Positions 1 to 8,189 of a stretch of 38,445 nucleotides of DNA are shown here, piece by piece. The notes under the pieces are model-generated. The model worked only from the letters and a program-made list of their open reading frames with translations, was not told the DNA's origin and did not search any database. Both the position numbers and the translations under genes were made by a program. This stretch comes from Candidatus Omnitrophota bacterium (GTDB taxonomy: Bacteria > Omnitrophota > Gorgyraeia > JABMRN01 > RBG-13-46-9): positions 1 through 38,445 of the forward strand of contig JADHYM010000011.1 of assembly GCA_016782445.1 (NCBI GenBank), in the 5' to 3' direction. Positions within the stretch are counted from its first letter, which is position 1; each line of letters begins with the position of its first letter.

Positions 1-3000
1 GCCGCCGCTTCGACACCGGCTATTACTTCTTCGTATGCCTTTTGGAACTCGGGAATGGTCCCGCGTTTAGAAATTTCGAATTTTATATCGTAATAATTTG
101 TCGCCCCTTCAACGCATTCATCTATCGCGCGAATGCTTGTGCAAGATTCGATTTCTCTAGATCTGCCATCGATCGCGCTCTCAACCACTCCTTTTAATAC
201 CTTGTCAAGCCTGCGCTTTAAAGCTCTTTTTACTGTCCGAGTGAACTTTGTTAGGCGATCTTGCAGGTTGGGATTGGCCTTGACCGGTTCCATCCAGGAA
301 TCGAGCGTTTCGGGTTTTAACCTACGGGGATCAATCGTCCAACTGATTTCTTCAAGAATAGATTCAATGATTTCGCGCGGTGCTCTGCGGGAATCGTCGT
401 CCGGGGAAGGAACATCCTTTCCTCTTTGCCCTAGTCGTGTAAGGCCCTTCAGAGCTTCTTCATCATCAGAGGCTACGAACCGGAGAAACGCTCCTACGCG
501 TATGCCTTTTTTTCCTGCTTTTTCAGCTTCCGCTTGATATTGAGCGACAAATTCCGGAGTACTAACGGCAACAAGCTCCTCTCTAGATTTAACCGCAAAA
601 TAAGAAACCGGTAATGTTCCCCTATAAATAAATCTATGAGTTGTAAGGCCTCTTTTATGATTAAAATCGTCCTTCCATGTTACAATGACTTTGTCTTTGA
701 AAAATTCTACGGTCATTTTTTTCTGTTGTGAATCATATATATCGTAGCTATGATGGAAAGTGAGCTGACCCCTCTCACCCATGTAAATAGCATACCTCGT
801 AGCCGGCCAGTTCGCGGAAATAGTCCATAAAATGCTTGTTTCTAAGGCTTCGATAACTCTGATATGCATGGGGAGTTCTGCTTTAATCGTGTAGAAAAAC
901 GCTTTCGGGCTGGGTTTATCCGAAGAATGTGATTTTTTAATAAGGCCGTGTATTTCGTCGATAAGCAGCATGATGTTCTCCGGGGCTACTGTAAACAATG
1001 CGTTTTCTGTTTTATATAAATCCTTAACATCTTTCGCAGCCCGTTTTATACCGCTTTGGGCAATAACGATTCCTTCGACTCTGCCATTTTTTGGTTTGGT
1101 AAGCGGCATGAATATCTCATTATTTTCGGAGTTTAGCCTTATTATATGCGGGACACGTTTTATATCTTCTGCCGGAGTTAAGTGCGCAACCCCCCGGGGA
1201 TCCATGCTTTCCGAAAACATGAAGGATTTATTCCCGAAAACGGCGCAAATGTCCGGCGCTATGTCTTTTGCGAAGTCCGGCTCAATTGCCATGACTCTGT
1301 CAAACGCTTGAGCGAGTGCGTGCACGCCGCTTTCCAGCAATAAAGGCGCATCGTATCTGAAGCGATATTTATTGCGGTTTCCTTCCTTTTCGATTGTAAT
1401 TAGATATCTGTGATAAATCTTGCTCAACTCTCTTAGATCCCTGTAAGCAGTGGACCTGGATATTCCGGGCTCAAAATCAAGAAAGCCGTATTTCGCGCAA
1501 ACCTCCTCGTATCCCGCCATGTAGTCCGAAACAGTGAAGAATCCTCGATCTCGCATGGCTCTTTTTATGCGCTCCGACAGAAAAATAACCGCTTTCGCGT
1601 CCTCCGGGTTCTTTCCGGAGTGTTCTCTGAATGTGCCATCCGGGTTACGGATTCCGGATTCTTCCGGATTATCACCTAGTTCGCCTGACACAAAGGCATA
1701 GGTAAGCTCACGCCTTTTTTGCCTATCGCGCAGTTCATCCCACAGTCCCCTAAGACCAATGATATCTAAATCAGGGCGGGATTTTTTCATGGCATTAATT
1801 TCTTCATCCAGGAAAGCCCATAACCTCCTCGTTCCTCTTTTCTCAAGCGTGCCTATTCTCTGAAAAGTTACTTTATATATTTTGGCTATAGCTTCTAGCG
1901 CTAACCCTTGGGCGCGAAACCGCAGCACTTCAAGGTCACGCTCACGCATTCTCGAAAGCACTCTCCGGCGAAGTTCTTGAAAAGCATCTCTCTCTTCAAC
2001 AGCGATCATATTACTAAGCGGCGTCCTGTATGTCGCGGGCTCGCCTGCCGCGTAATCCCTTGTTTCGAGGTTGCGGTCGAGGTCAACAATGTTAAGCATT
2101 AAGTTCTCAAATTTCACACGAACGTCCGCCAATTGTGGGAATTTTGTGTATAGCTCATAGCGGACGTCCAGCGCATTGAGCGGGACACCGTCTACTACCG
2201 ATTTGACTTCTTTTCCCGTCATTACACCTATTTCATGCGCAAGCCTTGACGTGAGTAAGGCGCGCGCGGCGTTTATTTCTCCGGCATCAATAACGCCATT
2301 TCTAAGGGCGTTATATGCCTTTTTATCCGCAATAAAAGCCGTGACAGCGCTGTTGCTTGAATGCATCCAGGAATCCACGGCGGTTTCTTTGATTGCTCCG
2401 TCTACTTTATGAAGAACGGTTGAGACAAGCATTTTTCTGCTTTCATCGTAAGAAATGCCCTCTTTTTCTTTGAGTATCTTCTGAAACTCCTTGAAATTGA
2501 TAATAAAGAAATCTCTCTTTTCTATGTTTTTTAGGTCCCGGGGGTTGGGATTTACTATATTTAATTTCAGATTACTTTTAAGGCCGTTTATAACTTTTCT
2601 ATAATCAAAAACCTTCGTATGAGGCTTTTTAACAAATCCGTATTTCCACGCGAGCGCTATTAATCGGTCAACGCCTATCTCATGCTGTGCGTATCGCGAT
2701 ATCGCTTTCGCAGCAACCTTATCTTTATCTTCACCTTTTTCGCGGCGGGGAGGCTCTTTGCCGGCGTCAAAACGGCCTTGTCTTGAAAATCTAACATATT
2801 CGTCTTCTGTATATGAGATGAAGCAAGGATCCGTAGCGTCCTTGCGGTATAGCATATAATACCTTAATCCCTCGGCCGAACAAGCAGATCTTTCAGGTAT
2901 ATATTCGCCTTCCCTCGCCCTGCATAATACGCTTGTATAACCGTTCGGAAGCGTTTTTTCCTCACTAAAGAAAAGCTGAGTTTTGTGACGCTCTTTCCGT

Positions 3001-3287
3001 CTTGCATTTTCAAAACGAGTGTTTATTCCGACAAGTGTATCCTTGTCCAGGTCGCCGGTATTTGATAATGCGTCTTTTATGATGAGGCGCGCGATTGAAT
3101 CGATCCTACCCAAATCCTGCTCAACTATAGTTTGATTGATGTCATCGAATTTAAGCGGCACAGCGAGCGTCTGGCTGGTTACGACTTGTGGGCTTTGTGC
3201 GAACGCAAGATCCTGCGCTATGGTATTAAAGAAAAAGAATACCGCAACTATTGCTGCGACGGTTTTATTTATTTGTTTTAAATGCAC
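1..3287 (-). CDS. N-terminal part of a giant exported protein of unknown function (cut by the left window edge)
   Basis: One frame stays open from a GTG at 3285-3287 to the window edge, about 1095 codons with no stop. The start is supported by GAGGAG at about 3293-3298, five bases upstream. Residues 1-33 look like a Sec signal peptide: a basic start (MHLKQINK), a hydrophobic core (VAAIVAVFFFFN) and a possible cleavage site at LAFA|Q. No enzyme domain is recognised. Two DNA-binding-like helix-turn-helix segments are visible: one at about residues 442-490 (1815-1960, containing ERDLEVLRFRAQGLALEAIA, like sigma region 4) and a winged-helix-like one at about 576-644 (1355-1560, containing ISRSTAYRDLREL). 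Having these after a signal peptide is odd. It lies downstream of proS, separated by a palindromic repeat, and has its own candidate promoter. Giant proteins of this style are known from Omnitrophota. Function not assigned. Confidence 0.85.
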   Translation of the reverse strand, partial: MHLKQINKTVAAIVAVFFFFNTIAQDLAFAQSPQVVTSQTLAVPLKFDDINQTIVEQDLGRIDSIARLIIKDALSNTGDLDKDTLVGINTRFENARRKERHKTQLFFSEEKTLPNGYTSVLCRAREGEYIPERSACSAEGLRYYMLYRKDATDPCFISYTEDEYVRFSRQGRFDAGKEPPRREKGEDKDKVAAKAISRYAQHEIGVDRLIALAWKYGFVKKPHTKVFDYRKVINGLKSNLKLNIVNPNPRDLKNIEKRDFFIINFKEFQKILKEKEGISYDESRKMLVSTVLHKVDGAIKETAVDSWMHSSNSAVTAFIADKKAYNALRNGVIDAGEINAARALLTSRLAHEIGVMTGKEVKSVVDGVPLNALDVRYELYTKFPQLADVRVKFENLMLNIVDLDRNLETRDYAAGEPATYRTPLSNMIAVEERDAFQELRRRVLSRMRERDLEVLRFRAQGLALEAIAKIYKVTFQRIGTLEKRGTRRLWAFLDEEINAMKKSRPDLDIIGLRGLWDELRDRQKRRELTYAFVSGELGDNPEESGIRNPDGTFREHSGKNPEDAKAVIFLSERIKRAMRDRGFFTVSDYMAGYEEVCAKYGFLDFEPGISRSTAYRDLRELSKIYHRYLITIEKEGNRNKYRFRYDAPLLLESGVHALAQAFDRVMAIEPDFAKDIAPDICAVFGNKSFMFSESMDPRGVAHLTPAEDIKRVPHIIRLNSENNEIFMPLTKPKNGRVEGIVIAQSGIKRAAKDVKDLYKTENALFTVAPENIMLLIDEIHGLIKKSHSSDKPSPKAFFYTIKAELPMHIRVIEALETSILWTISANWPATRYAIYMGERGQLTFHHSYDIYDSQQKKMTVEFFKDKVIVTWKDDFNHKRGLTTHRFIYRGTLPVSYFAVKSREELVAVSTPEFVAQYQAEAEKAGKKGIRVGAFLRFVASDDEEALKGLTRLGQRGKDVPSPDDDSRRAPREIIESILEEISWTIDPRRLKPETLDSWMEPVKANPNLQDRLTKFTRTVKRALKRRLDKVLKGVVESAIDGRSREIESCTSIRAIDECVEGATNYYDIKFEISKRGTIPEFQKAYEEVIAGVEAA

Positions 3288-3338
3288 TATCTCTCCTCGA
3301 TTTATTTTAAGCTTTTGTTTTGCTAACAATTCATGTGC

Positions 3339-3367
3339 ATAATATAGCATATTTTTTGTTTTCAAGT
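3339..3367 (-). promoter_or_regulatory. candidate sigma70-type promoter of the left giant gene
   Basis: On the minus strand a -10-like TATTAT lies at 3339-3344. Upstream, TTGAAA at 3360-3365 gives a 15-nt spacer, or ACTTGA at 3362-3367 gives 17 nt. The region is AT-rich and sits 52 nt before the GTG start, leaving a leader of about 45 nt that contains a good ribosome binding site. The spacing is not ideal, so this is a moderate call. Confidence 0.4.
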
Positions 3368-3399
3368 GTCACAGGAGTGTATTAGTTAGGTAAAAATAG

Positions 3400-3556
3400 T
3401 GTGGGTTGCGGTTGCGTCGGTCAGTGGCGTCGCGGGAATCGTTAATCCGTCGCGGTTGCGTCTGGCGAAACGTCGGTCGTCGGATGGTTGCGTGTATTTT
3501 TTCACGCAACCGATCAACGCAACCGATTCTCGCGACGCGACCGCAACCAATCGACG
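3400..3556. repeat. intergenic palindromic repeat, family A, copy 1
   Basis: This is an imperfect palindrome built from many GGTTGCG motifs on the left and CGCAACC motifs on the right. At its centre GGTTGCGTG and CACGCAACC flank a T-rich loop. It shares a core (GCGAAACGTCGGTCGTC, central hairpin, then GCAACCGATTCTCGCGACG) with the copies at 8028, 17862 and 26961. It ends 8 nt from the proS stop codon. Small open frames across it on the plus strand come only from the repeat itself. It is probably a REP- or MITE-like element; no mobilising gene is visible here. Confidence 0.85.
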
Positions 3557-3564
3557 AAAACCTG

Positions 3565-4701
3565 CTATGTTTGGAGGTGTTTTATTACGTTATCTGTGGG
3601 TATGAGAGTGGATTTCTTATCAGCTCTCGACTTGATTTCGATTTTGCCGTTTTTGAGGTTCTTCTCTCCTATAATAACCTGCGTAGTGAAGCCTACCAGA
3701 TCAGCGTCCTTGAACTTAACACCGGCACGTTCGGATCTATCGTCTATTATAACGTCCAAACCGGCTTTTAAAGCGTCGTTATAGACTTTTTCCGCTGTCT
3801 CGCGAAGTGCCTTATCTTCTATGTTTAAAGGAAGTATTACGATTTCATACGGGCTTAAGGACTTGGGCCAGATAATGCCGTCCTTATCGTAGCTTACCTC
3901 TATAACTGCCGCGGGAATCCTGTTTACGCCGATGCCGTAACAGCCCATTATGATCTCGCGCGATTTGCCGGCGCTGTCCAGAAATGTCGCGCCTAATGTC
4001 TTGGAATACTTCGTGCCCAGCTTAAATGTGTGACCAAGTTCGATTTCCTCGCCGGATTTAGGATAAACCACAAATTCGTGGGACTCTTTCCCGCCCATCA
4101 TGCCGGGATCTGCTTCTTTTATTTTATACGGCAGGCTGCATCTTTTAAATATGCGCTCGTAGGCCGCATACATCTTCTTATAATTTTTCTCGAGGCCTTT
4201 TTCATCCGCATCAAAGCTATAGGCATCCTTCATGATAAATTCACAGCTTCTTATTACGCCGAATCGGGGCCGAATCTCATCGCGGAACTTTGTCTGTATC
4301 TGAAAAAGTATCTTTGGAAGGTCTTTATAGGAAGACAAGGTACCCGCTACAAGATTCGTAATAACTTCTTCGTGAGTGGGCCCGAGACATACGGTTTTTC
4401 CGTGTCTGTCCTTGAACTTGATCATTACCTCGCCAAGCTCTTCATCGCGGCCTGTTTTTTGCCATAGCTCGATGGGCTGGAGCGCCGGCAGAAGAATTTC
4501 TTCCGCGCCCTCTTTTACTATTTCTTCCCTTATAATGTTTTTAACCTTTGAGATGACCTTGTACCCCAAAGGAAGGTAAGAGTATGTTCCGGCACTCAAT
4601 TTACGGACAAACCCCGCGCGCACCGCAAGCTTGTGGCTTATAGCTTCCGCGTCCTGCGGATCCTCTCGCAATGTCGGTATTAAGGTTTGTGTCCAACGCA
4701 T
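3565..4701 (-). CDS. proS: prolyl-tRNA synthetase, short form without the INS editing domain
   Basis: This class II aminoacyl-tRNA synthetase charges tRNA-Pro with proline. The N-terminus (MRWTQTLIPTLRED) is typical for bacterial ProRS. Motif 2 is seen around RDEIRPRFGVIRSCEFIMKD and motif 3 in GCYGIGVNRIPAAVIE. The C-terminal anticodon-binding domain is present (IIDDRSERAGVKFKDADLVG, then the usual end). At 378 residues it is far shorter than the ~570 of common bacterial ProRS. The gap is between motifs 2 and 3, where ADPGMMGGKESHEF runs almost directly into EIELGHTFKLGTKYS. The INS domain that normally deacylates Ala-tRNA-Pro is therefore missing, not degraded. The start overlaps the end of ispG by 22 nt, and the gene is last in the dxr-rseP-ispG-proS run. 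Confidence 0.95.
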   Translation of the reverse strand: MRWTQTLIPTLREDPQDAEAISHKLAVRAGFVRKLSAGTYSYLPLGYKVISKVKNIIREEIVKEGAEEILLPALQPIELWQKTGRDEELGEVMIKFKDRHGKTVCLGPTHEEVITNLVAGTLSSYKDLPKILFQIQTKFRDEIRPRFGVIRSCEFIMKDAYSFDADEKGLEKNYKKMYAAYERIFKRCSLPYKIKEADPGMMGGKESHEFVVYPKSGEEIELGHTFKLGTKYSKTLGATFLDSAGKSREIIMGCYGIGVNRIPAAVIEVSYDKDGIIWPKSLSPYEIVILPLNIEDKALRETAEKVYNDALKAGLDVIIDDRSERAGVKFKDADLVGFTTQVIIGEKNLKNGKIEIKSRADKKSTLIPTDNVIKHLQT

Positions 4702-5771
4702 TTCAATAGTTCCTTAACAGCATTTCTTGTTTTTATCTTTTTTATGATTTTACCTTTTTTAAATAGCATCCCAAATCCTTTACCAAATGCGATTCCCACA
4801 TCCGCTTCGCGCGCTTCGCCGGGCCCGTTAACCTCACATCCCATTACAGCTATTTTCACGTTCGTCCCTCGTCCCTCGTCCCTCGTCCCTCGGAACGCGC
4901 TTTCGAGTGCGGCTGTTATTCTTAAGAGGTCGACCTGGCATCGTCCGCAGGTGGGACACGAGATAATTTCCGGGCCAAATCGCCTTACATCTACGGCCTG
5001 CAATATTCTTTTAGCGGCGATAACTTCTTCGACAGGATCCTCTGTAAGTGAAACACGTATCGTGTCGCCTATCCCGTCCAAAAGAAGCGCTCCTATACCG
5101 ATTGCGGACTTTACTATGCCCGTATTATATGAACCTGCCGCAGTCACTCCCAAATGCAGCGGATAATCACAAAGAACGGCTAATTTCCTGTATACGCTAA
5201 CCGTTTCCGGAACACTTGATGATTTTAATGAAATTATTATATCATGAAAATCTTGCTTTTCAAAAAATTTAATATACTTAAGAGCAGTTTTTATAAACGA
5301 GTCGTCCTTTCGTCCTTTCGTCCCTGCCTGTCCGGCAGGCAGGCTTTCGTCCATCGGAACTAAAGACCCGGAGTTAAGCCCTATGCGTATGGGAACGCGT
5401 TTCTTTTTGGCAGCGCCTATTATTTCTTTCAAATGCTCAGGGTTTGAAATGTTGCCCGGATTTATGCGTATCTTATCTGCGTTGTTTTTTATCGCCTCGA
5501 GCGCAAGGTGAAAATCAAAATGAATATCCGCTACGAGAGGTACCCTGATCTTACGCTTTATCTTTTTAATTGCACGCGCGGCGAGCTTGTCCTTTACTGC
5601 GACGCGTACTATCTCACAACCGCACTTTTCAAGCTCCTTTATCTGGGCGACGGTCTTTCGCACATCGCGCGTATCAGTCTTCGTCATGGACTGGATACGC
5701 ACCGGAAAATGCGAGCCGATCTTAACCCCGCCTACGTTTATTGTTCGTGTCTTTCGCCTCATCTTACCCAT
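4680..5771 (-). CDS. ispG: 4-hydroxy-3-methylbut-2-enyl diphosphate synthase (GcpE/IspG), MEP isoprenoid pathway
   Basis: IspG is an iron-sulfur enzyme that reductively converts methylerythritol cyclodiphosphate to HMBPP. The TIM-barrel part is recognisable (VRIQSMTKTDTRDV, VPLVADIHFDFHLAL, KIRINPGNI). The [4Fe-4S] cysteines appear in CPTCGRCQVDL and MGCEVNGPGEA. The gene carries two in-frame repeat-derived insertions. One encodes a segment with DESLPAGQAGTKGRKDD (5305-5360). The other encodes GTRDEGRGT from a heptanucleotide tract (4863-4890) between the cysteine clusters. ATG at 5771 has AGGTATGG just upstream and lies 22 nt after the rseP stop; a second ATG three codons later is possible. 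The neighbours dxr and rseP match the common envelope/isoprenoid cluster. Confidence 0.96.
   Translation of the reverse strand: MGKMRRKTRTINVGGVKIGSHFPVRIQSMTKTDTRDVRKTVAQIKELEKCGCEIVRVAVKDKLAARAIKKIKRKIRVPLVADIHFDFHLALEAIKNNADKIRINPGNISNPEHLKEIIGAAKKKRVPIRIGLNSGSLVPMDESLPAGQAGTKGRKDDSFIKTALKYIKFFEKQDFHDIIISLKSSSVPETVSVYRKLAVLCDYPLHLGVTAAGSYNTGIVKSAIGIGALLLDGIGDTIRVSLTEDPVEEVIAAKRILQAVDVRRFGPEIISCPTCGRCQVDLLRITAALESAFRGTRDEGRGTNVKIAVMGCEVNGPGEAREADVGIAFGKGFGMLFKKGKIIKKIKTRNAVKELLKCVGHKP
4863..4890. repeat. heptanucleotide tandem repeat inside ispG
   Basis: Four exact units of CGTCCCT (plus strand) lie in frame inside ispG. Because 7 is not a multiple of 3, gain or loss of one unit would shift the frame before the last [4Fe-4S] cysteine. 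Confidence 0.9.
5305..5360. repeat. in-frame composite palindromic element inside ispG (copy 1; copy 2 at 31902-31957)
   Basis: This 56-bp segment begins with TCCTTTCG-type repeats, has a core palindrome around CCGGCAGGCAGG, and ends in TCGGAAC. It aligns without gaps to 31902-31957 in the right-hand giant gene (48 of 56 identical by eye). It is read in the same frame in both genes, giving DExLPAG...TKGRKD. Confidence 0.85.
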
Positions 5772-5793
5772 TCCATACCTGGTTTGATATCAG

Positions 5794-6879
5794 TTATTTT
5801 CCCAGATTCGAGATAACCCGCGCCGTGTCGAAATAACTTACATACAGAAAAAACATTATCAGAAACGCGAGCGCCACGTTTTGTACGACACCTTGCGTCC
5901 TCGGACTTAGCGGCCTTCCTCTTAATTTTTCTATTCCCAGGAATAATATGTGCCCACCGTCAAGTATGGGGAAAGGGAGTAGGTTAAATATAGCAAGAAG
6001 CAAGCTTATCGTCGCAAGCATGTTGAGGACAGAGATCGGCCCGTATTTAACCGCTTTTGCAAGCATTTCCACGATCAGTATCGGCCCGCCCACGTTTTCC
6101 TTTACGGGCATGGCGCCTGTTGCCAAAAGCCATATCCCCTTATAAGTGGTTATGGTAAAAAACCAAACGTGCTTTGCAGCAAGGGAAACAGCGCGCGCCG
6201 GATTTCCTTTCAATATAACGACGTTTTCGCTCTGAGCTATGCCTATGCCGACAAACTTTACCTTTTGCTTGAAAACGTTTTGCGTCTCTATTACCTTAGG
6301 CGCAACGTTTAGATTAATCGCTCTATCGCCTCTTTCTATTGTAAGAGAAAGAGGCAAGCCGTCTTTGTCAGCCCTTATCGTCTTAACCAGTTCGTCCCAG
6401 TACTTGACGGTTTTTCCGTCGATCGCCGTTATCGTATCTCCTTTTCGGAGGCCCGCAAGTTGAGCCGGCGATCCTGTAAGTGTTCCGCCTATTTCGCTTG
6501 TCGGCATGGGCGTTCCGACAAAAAAGATAACTATAAATATTAAAAATGCGAATATATAGTTGAAAATCGCTCCCGAAGCTACAATAAAAAATCTCGAGCG
6601 TATGGGCTTGGACTGAAATTCGTCTTTTTCTCCCTTACGCTCATCCGGATCTTCGCCGGCAAGCTTCACAAAACCCCCGAAAGGTATGAGGTTTACCACG
6701 TATTCGGTGCCTTTTCGCGTAATGCCGAAAAGCCTTTTTCCGAAACCCAAGGCAAACTTCTCGACCCGCACCCCGCACACGCGCGCGGCAATAAAATGCC
6801 CTGACTCATGCACAATTATAAGAATGCTTAATATGAAAATTATTATAAGGCCTGTAAATATCGCGCCCAGTATCAACAT
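5794..6879 (-). CDS. rseP: RseP-type site-2 intramembrane metalloprotease
   Basis: This is an M50 zinc protease that cleaves transmembrane anti-sigma factors or signal peptide remnants within the inner membrane. The first membrane helix holds the zinc-binding HESGH motif (about residues 25-29). One PDZ domain covers about residues 125-205 (LRKGDTITAIDGKTV). The C-terminal helix has the second active-site motif around LPFPILDGGHILF. There is one PDZ domain, not the two of E. coli RseP, and 361 residues fits that shorter class. The ATG overlaps the dxr stop by 7 nt with GAGGCG upstream, so the two are translationally coupled. The dxr-rseP-ispG order is widely conserved. Confidence 0.94.
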   Translation of the reverse strand: MLILGAIFTGLIIIFILSILIIVHESGHFIAARVCGVRVEKFALGFGKRLFGITRKGTEYVVNLIPFGGFVKLAGEDPDERKGEKDEFQSKPIRSRFFIVASGAIFNYIFAFLIFIVIFFVGTPMPTSEIGGTLTGSPAQLAGLRKGDTITAIDGKTVKYWDELVKTIRADKDGLPLSLTIERGDRAINLNVAPKVIETQNVFKQKVKFVGIGIAQSENVVILKGNPARAVSLAAKHVWFFTITTYKGIWLLATGAMPVKENVGGPILIVEMLAKAVKYGPISVLNMLATISLLLAIFNLLPFPILDGGHILFLGIEKLRGRPLSPRTQGVVQNVALAFLIMFFLYVSYFDTARVISNLGK

Positions 6880-8015
6880 AATCGCCTCGTTTCGTTTTTA
6901 GCCCATCCGGCCACGTGGAGTATCTGGTCTATTGATGGATTTTTTATTGTCTTGTGTCTTGTAACTACCTTTTCAATGATATCGATTATTTTCATAAACT
7001 TTATCCTGCCCCCGAGGTAAAGCCGGACAGCTTCTTCGTTGGCGCTGTTCAAAGCTGCCGGGTAAGTGCCGCCTTTTTTTACCGCATCATAAGAGAGCCT
7101 GAGCGCAGGAAATTTCTTCATATTCGGTTTTTCGAACGAGAAATTTCCAAGATCCGGGAAGTCGATGCGCGGAAGGCGCGACTGGATTACGTCGGGATAA
7201 CACAAAGCGTGCATGATCGGAAAACGCATGTCCGGAATGAACATATGCGCAAAAACGCTGCCGTCTTTCATTTCTACCATGCCGTGTATTATGGCCTCGG
7301 GATGAAAAAGTATTTCTATTTTTTTGATTTCCGTACCAAAAAGATAGTGCGCCTCGATAAGCTCAAGCCCCTTATTCATCATGGTAGCCGAATCAACGGA
7401 TATTTTTTTGCCCATTTTCCATACCGGATGCGCGAGGATCCTGGCCTGCGAAAACTTTCCAAACATGCTCTTTGAAACCTTTCGTAGCGGCCCGCCCGTT
7501 CCCATGAGGTAAAGCTTCGCGACGCATTCTTTTTTCCTTCCCTCAAGGCACCGGAATATCGAATTATGCTCGGAATCAACGGGTATTATTTTAACCCCGT
7601 GGGTCTTTGCCATACTTTTTATAATGGGCCCGGCGCTCACTATTGCCTCTTTATTGGAAAGGGCTATTTGTTTTCCCGCCTTTATCGCGGACAAAATCGG
7701 CAGGGCCGCTGAAATGCCGCTTATGGCCACAACAACTATGTCGGCCTCCTTCATGGACGCAAGCTCTTCTATACCGCCGGGACCAAGAAGTATTTTCTTC
7801 GGCGTTTTCAACAATTTCTTTAACTCGTTGTATTTTGATTCGTCGCCGATCGCCGCAAAGCGCGGTTTAAAACGCTTTATCTGTTTTGCCAGAAGCCCGA
7901 CATTTTTTTGCGCACTCAAGCCCACCACGGTAAAGAGATCCCTGTGCCTCGATATTATATCAAGTGCACTTGTGCCCACGGATCCGGTTGAGCCTAGTAT
8001 TACTATTTTCTTCAT
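6873..8015 (-). CDS. dxr: 1-deoxy-D-xylulose 5-phosphate reductoisomerase
   Basis: Dxr catalyses the first committed step of the MEP pathway, from DXP to MEP, using NADPH and a divalent metal. The N-terminal nucleotide-binding motif is GSTGSVGTSALDII. Substrate and metal-binding motifs are NKEAIVSAG, VDSEHNSIFRCLEG and SVDSATMMNKGLELIEA, all intact. The 380-residue length is normal. The ATG at 8015 follows a weak purine stretch, and family A repeat copy 2 lies directly upstream, between it and cdsA. Its product feeds IspG encoded two genes downstream; the intermediate MEP enzymes are not in this window. Confidence 0.97.
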   Translation of the reverse strand: MKKIVILGSTGSVGTSALDIISRHRDLFTVVGLSAQKNVGLLAKQIKRFKPRFAAIGDESKYNELKKLLKTPKKILLGPGGIEELASMKEADIVVVAISGISAALPILSAIKAGKQIALSNKEAIVSAGPIIKSMAKTHGVKIIPVDSEHNSIFRCLEGRKKECVAKLYLMGTGGPLRKVSKSMFGKFSQARILAHPVWKMGKKISVDSATMMNKGLELIEAHYLFGTEIKKIEILFHPEAIIHGMVEMKDGSVFAHMFIPDMRFPIMHALCYPDVIQSRLPRIDFPDLGNFSFEKPNMKKFPALRLSYDAVKKGGTYPAALNSANEEAVRLYLGGRIKFMKIIDIIEKVVTRHKTIKNPSIDQILHVAGWAKNETRRLC

Positions 8016-8027
8016 ATCTTTAAGCTT

Positions 8028-8182
8028 ATGGTTGCGGTTGCGTTAGTAGGTTGCCTGCCTGCAGGCAGGCGTCGCGAGAAACGTCGTTTGTCAGTCGGTT
8101 GTGTGCATTTTAGCCACGCAACCAGTCGACACAACCGTTTCGCGCGACCCAACCGCAACCTACCGACGCAACCAGTCACCGT
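8028..8182. repeat. intergenic palindromic repeat, family A, copy 2
   Basis: Same family as 3400-3556, with GGTTGCG/CGCAACC arms and a central hairpin GGTTGTGTG...CACGCAACC. It ends 7 nt from the cdsA stop. The left arm carries an extra perfect 18-bp palindrome, GCCTGCCTGCAGGCAGGC (8053-8070), which the other three copies lack. This looks like one element nested in another. Confidence 0.85.
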
Positions 8183-8189
8183 ACATATT

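Noticed and set aside
3399-3771. Overlapping plus-strand open frames across family A repeat copy 1, similar to those across copy 4
   Set aside because: Their similarity comes from the shared DNA repeat. There is no ribosome binding site, and they overlap the proS end and the repeat arms.
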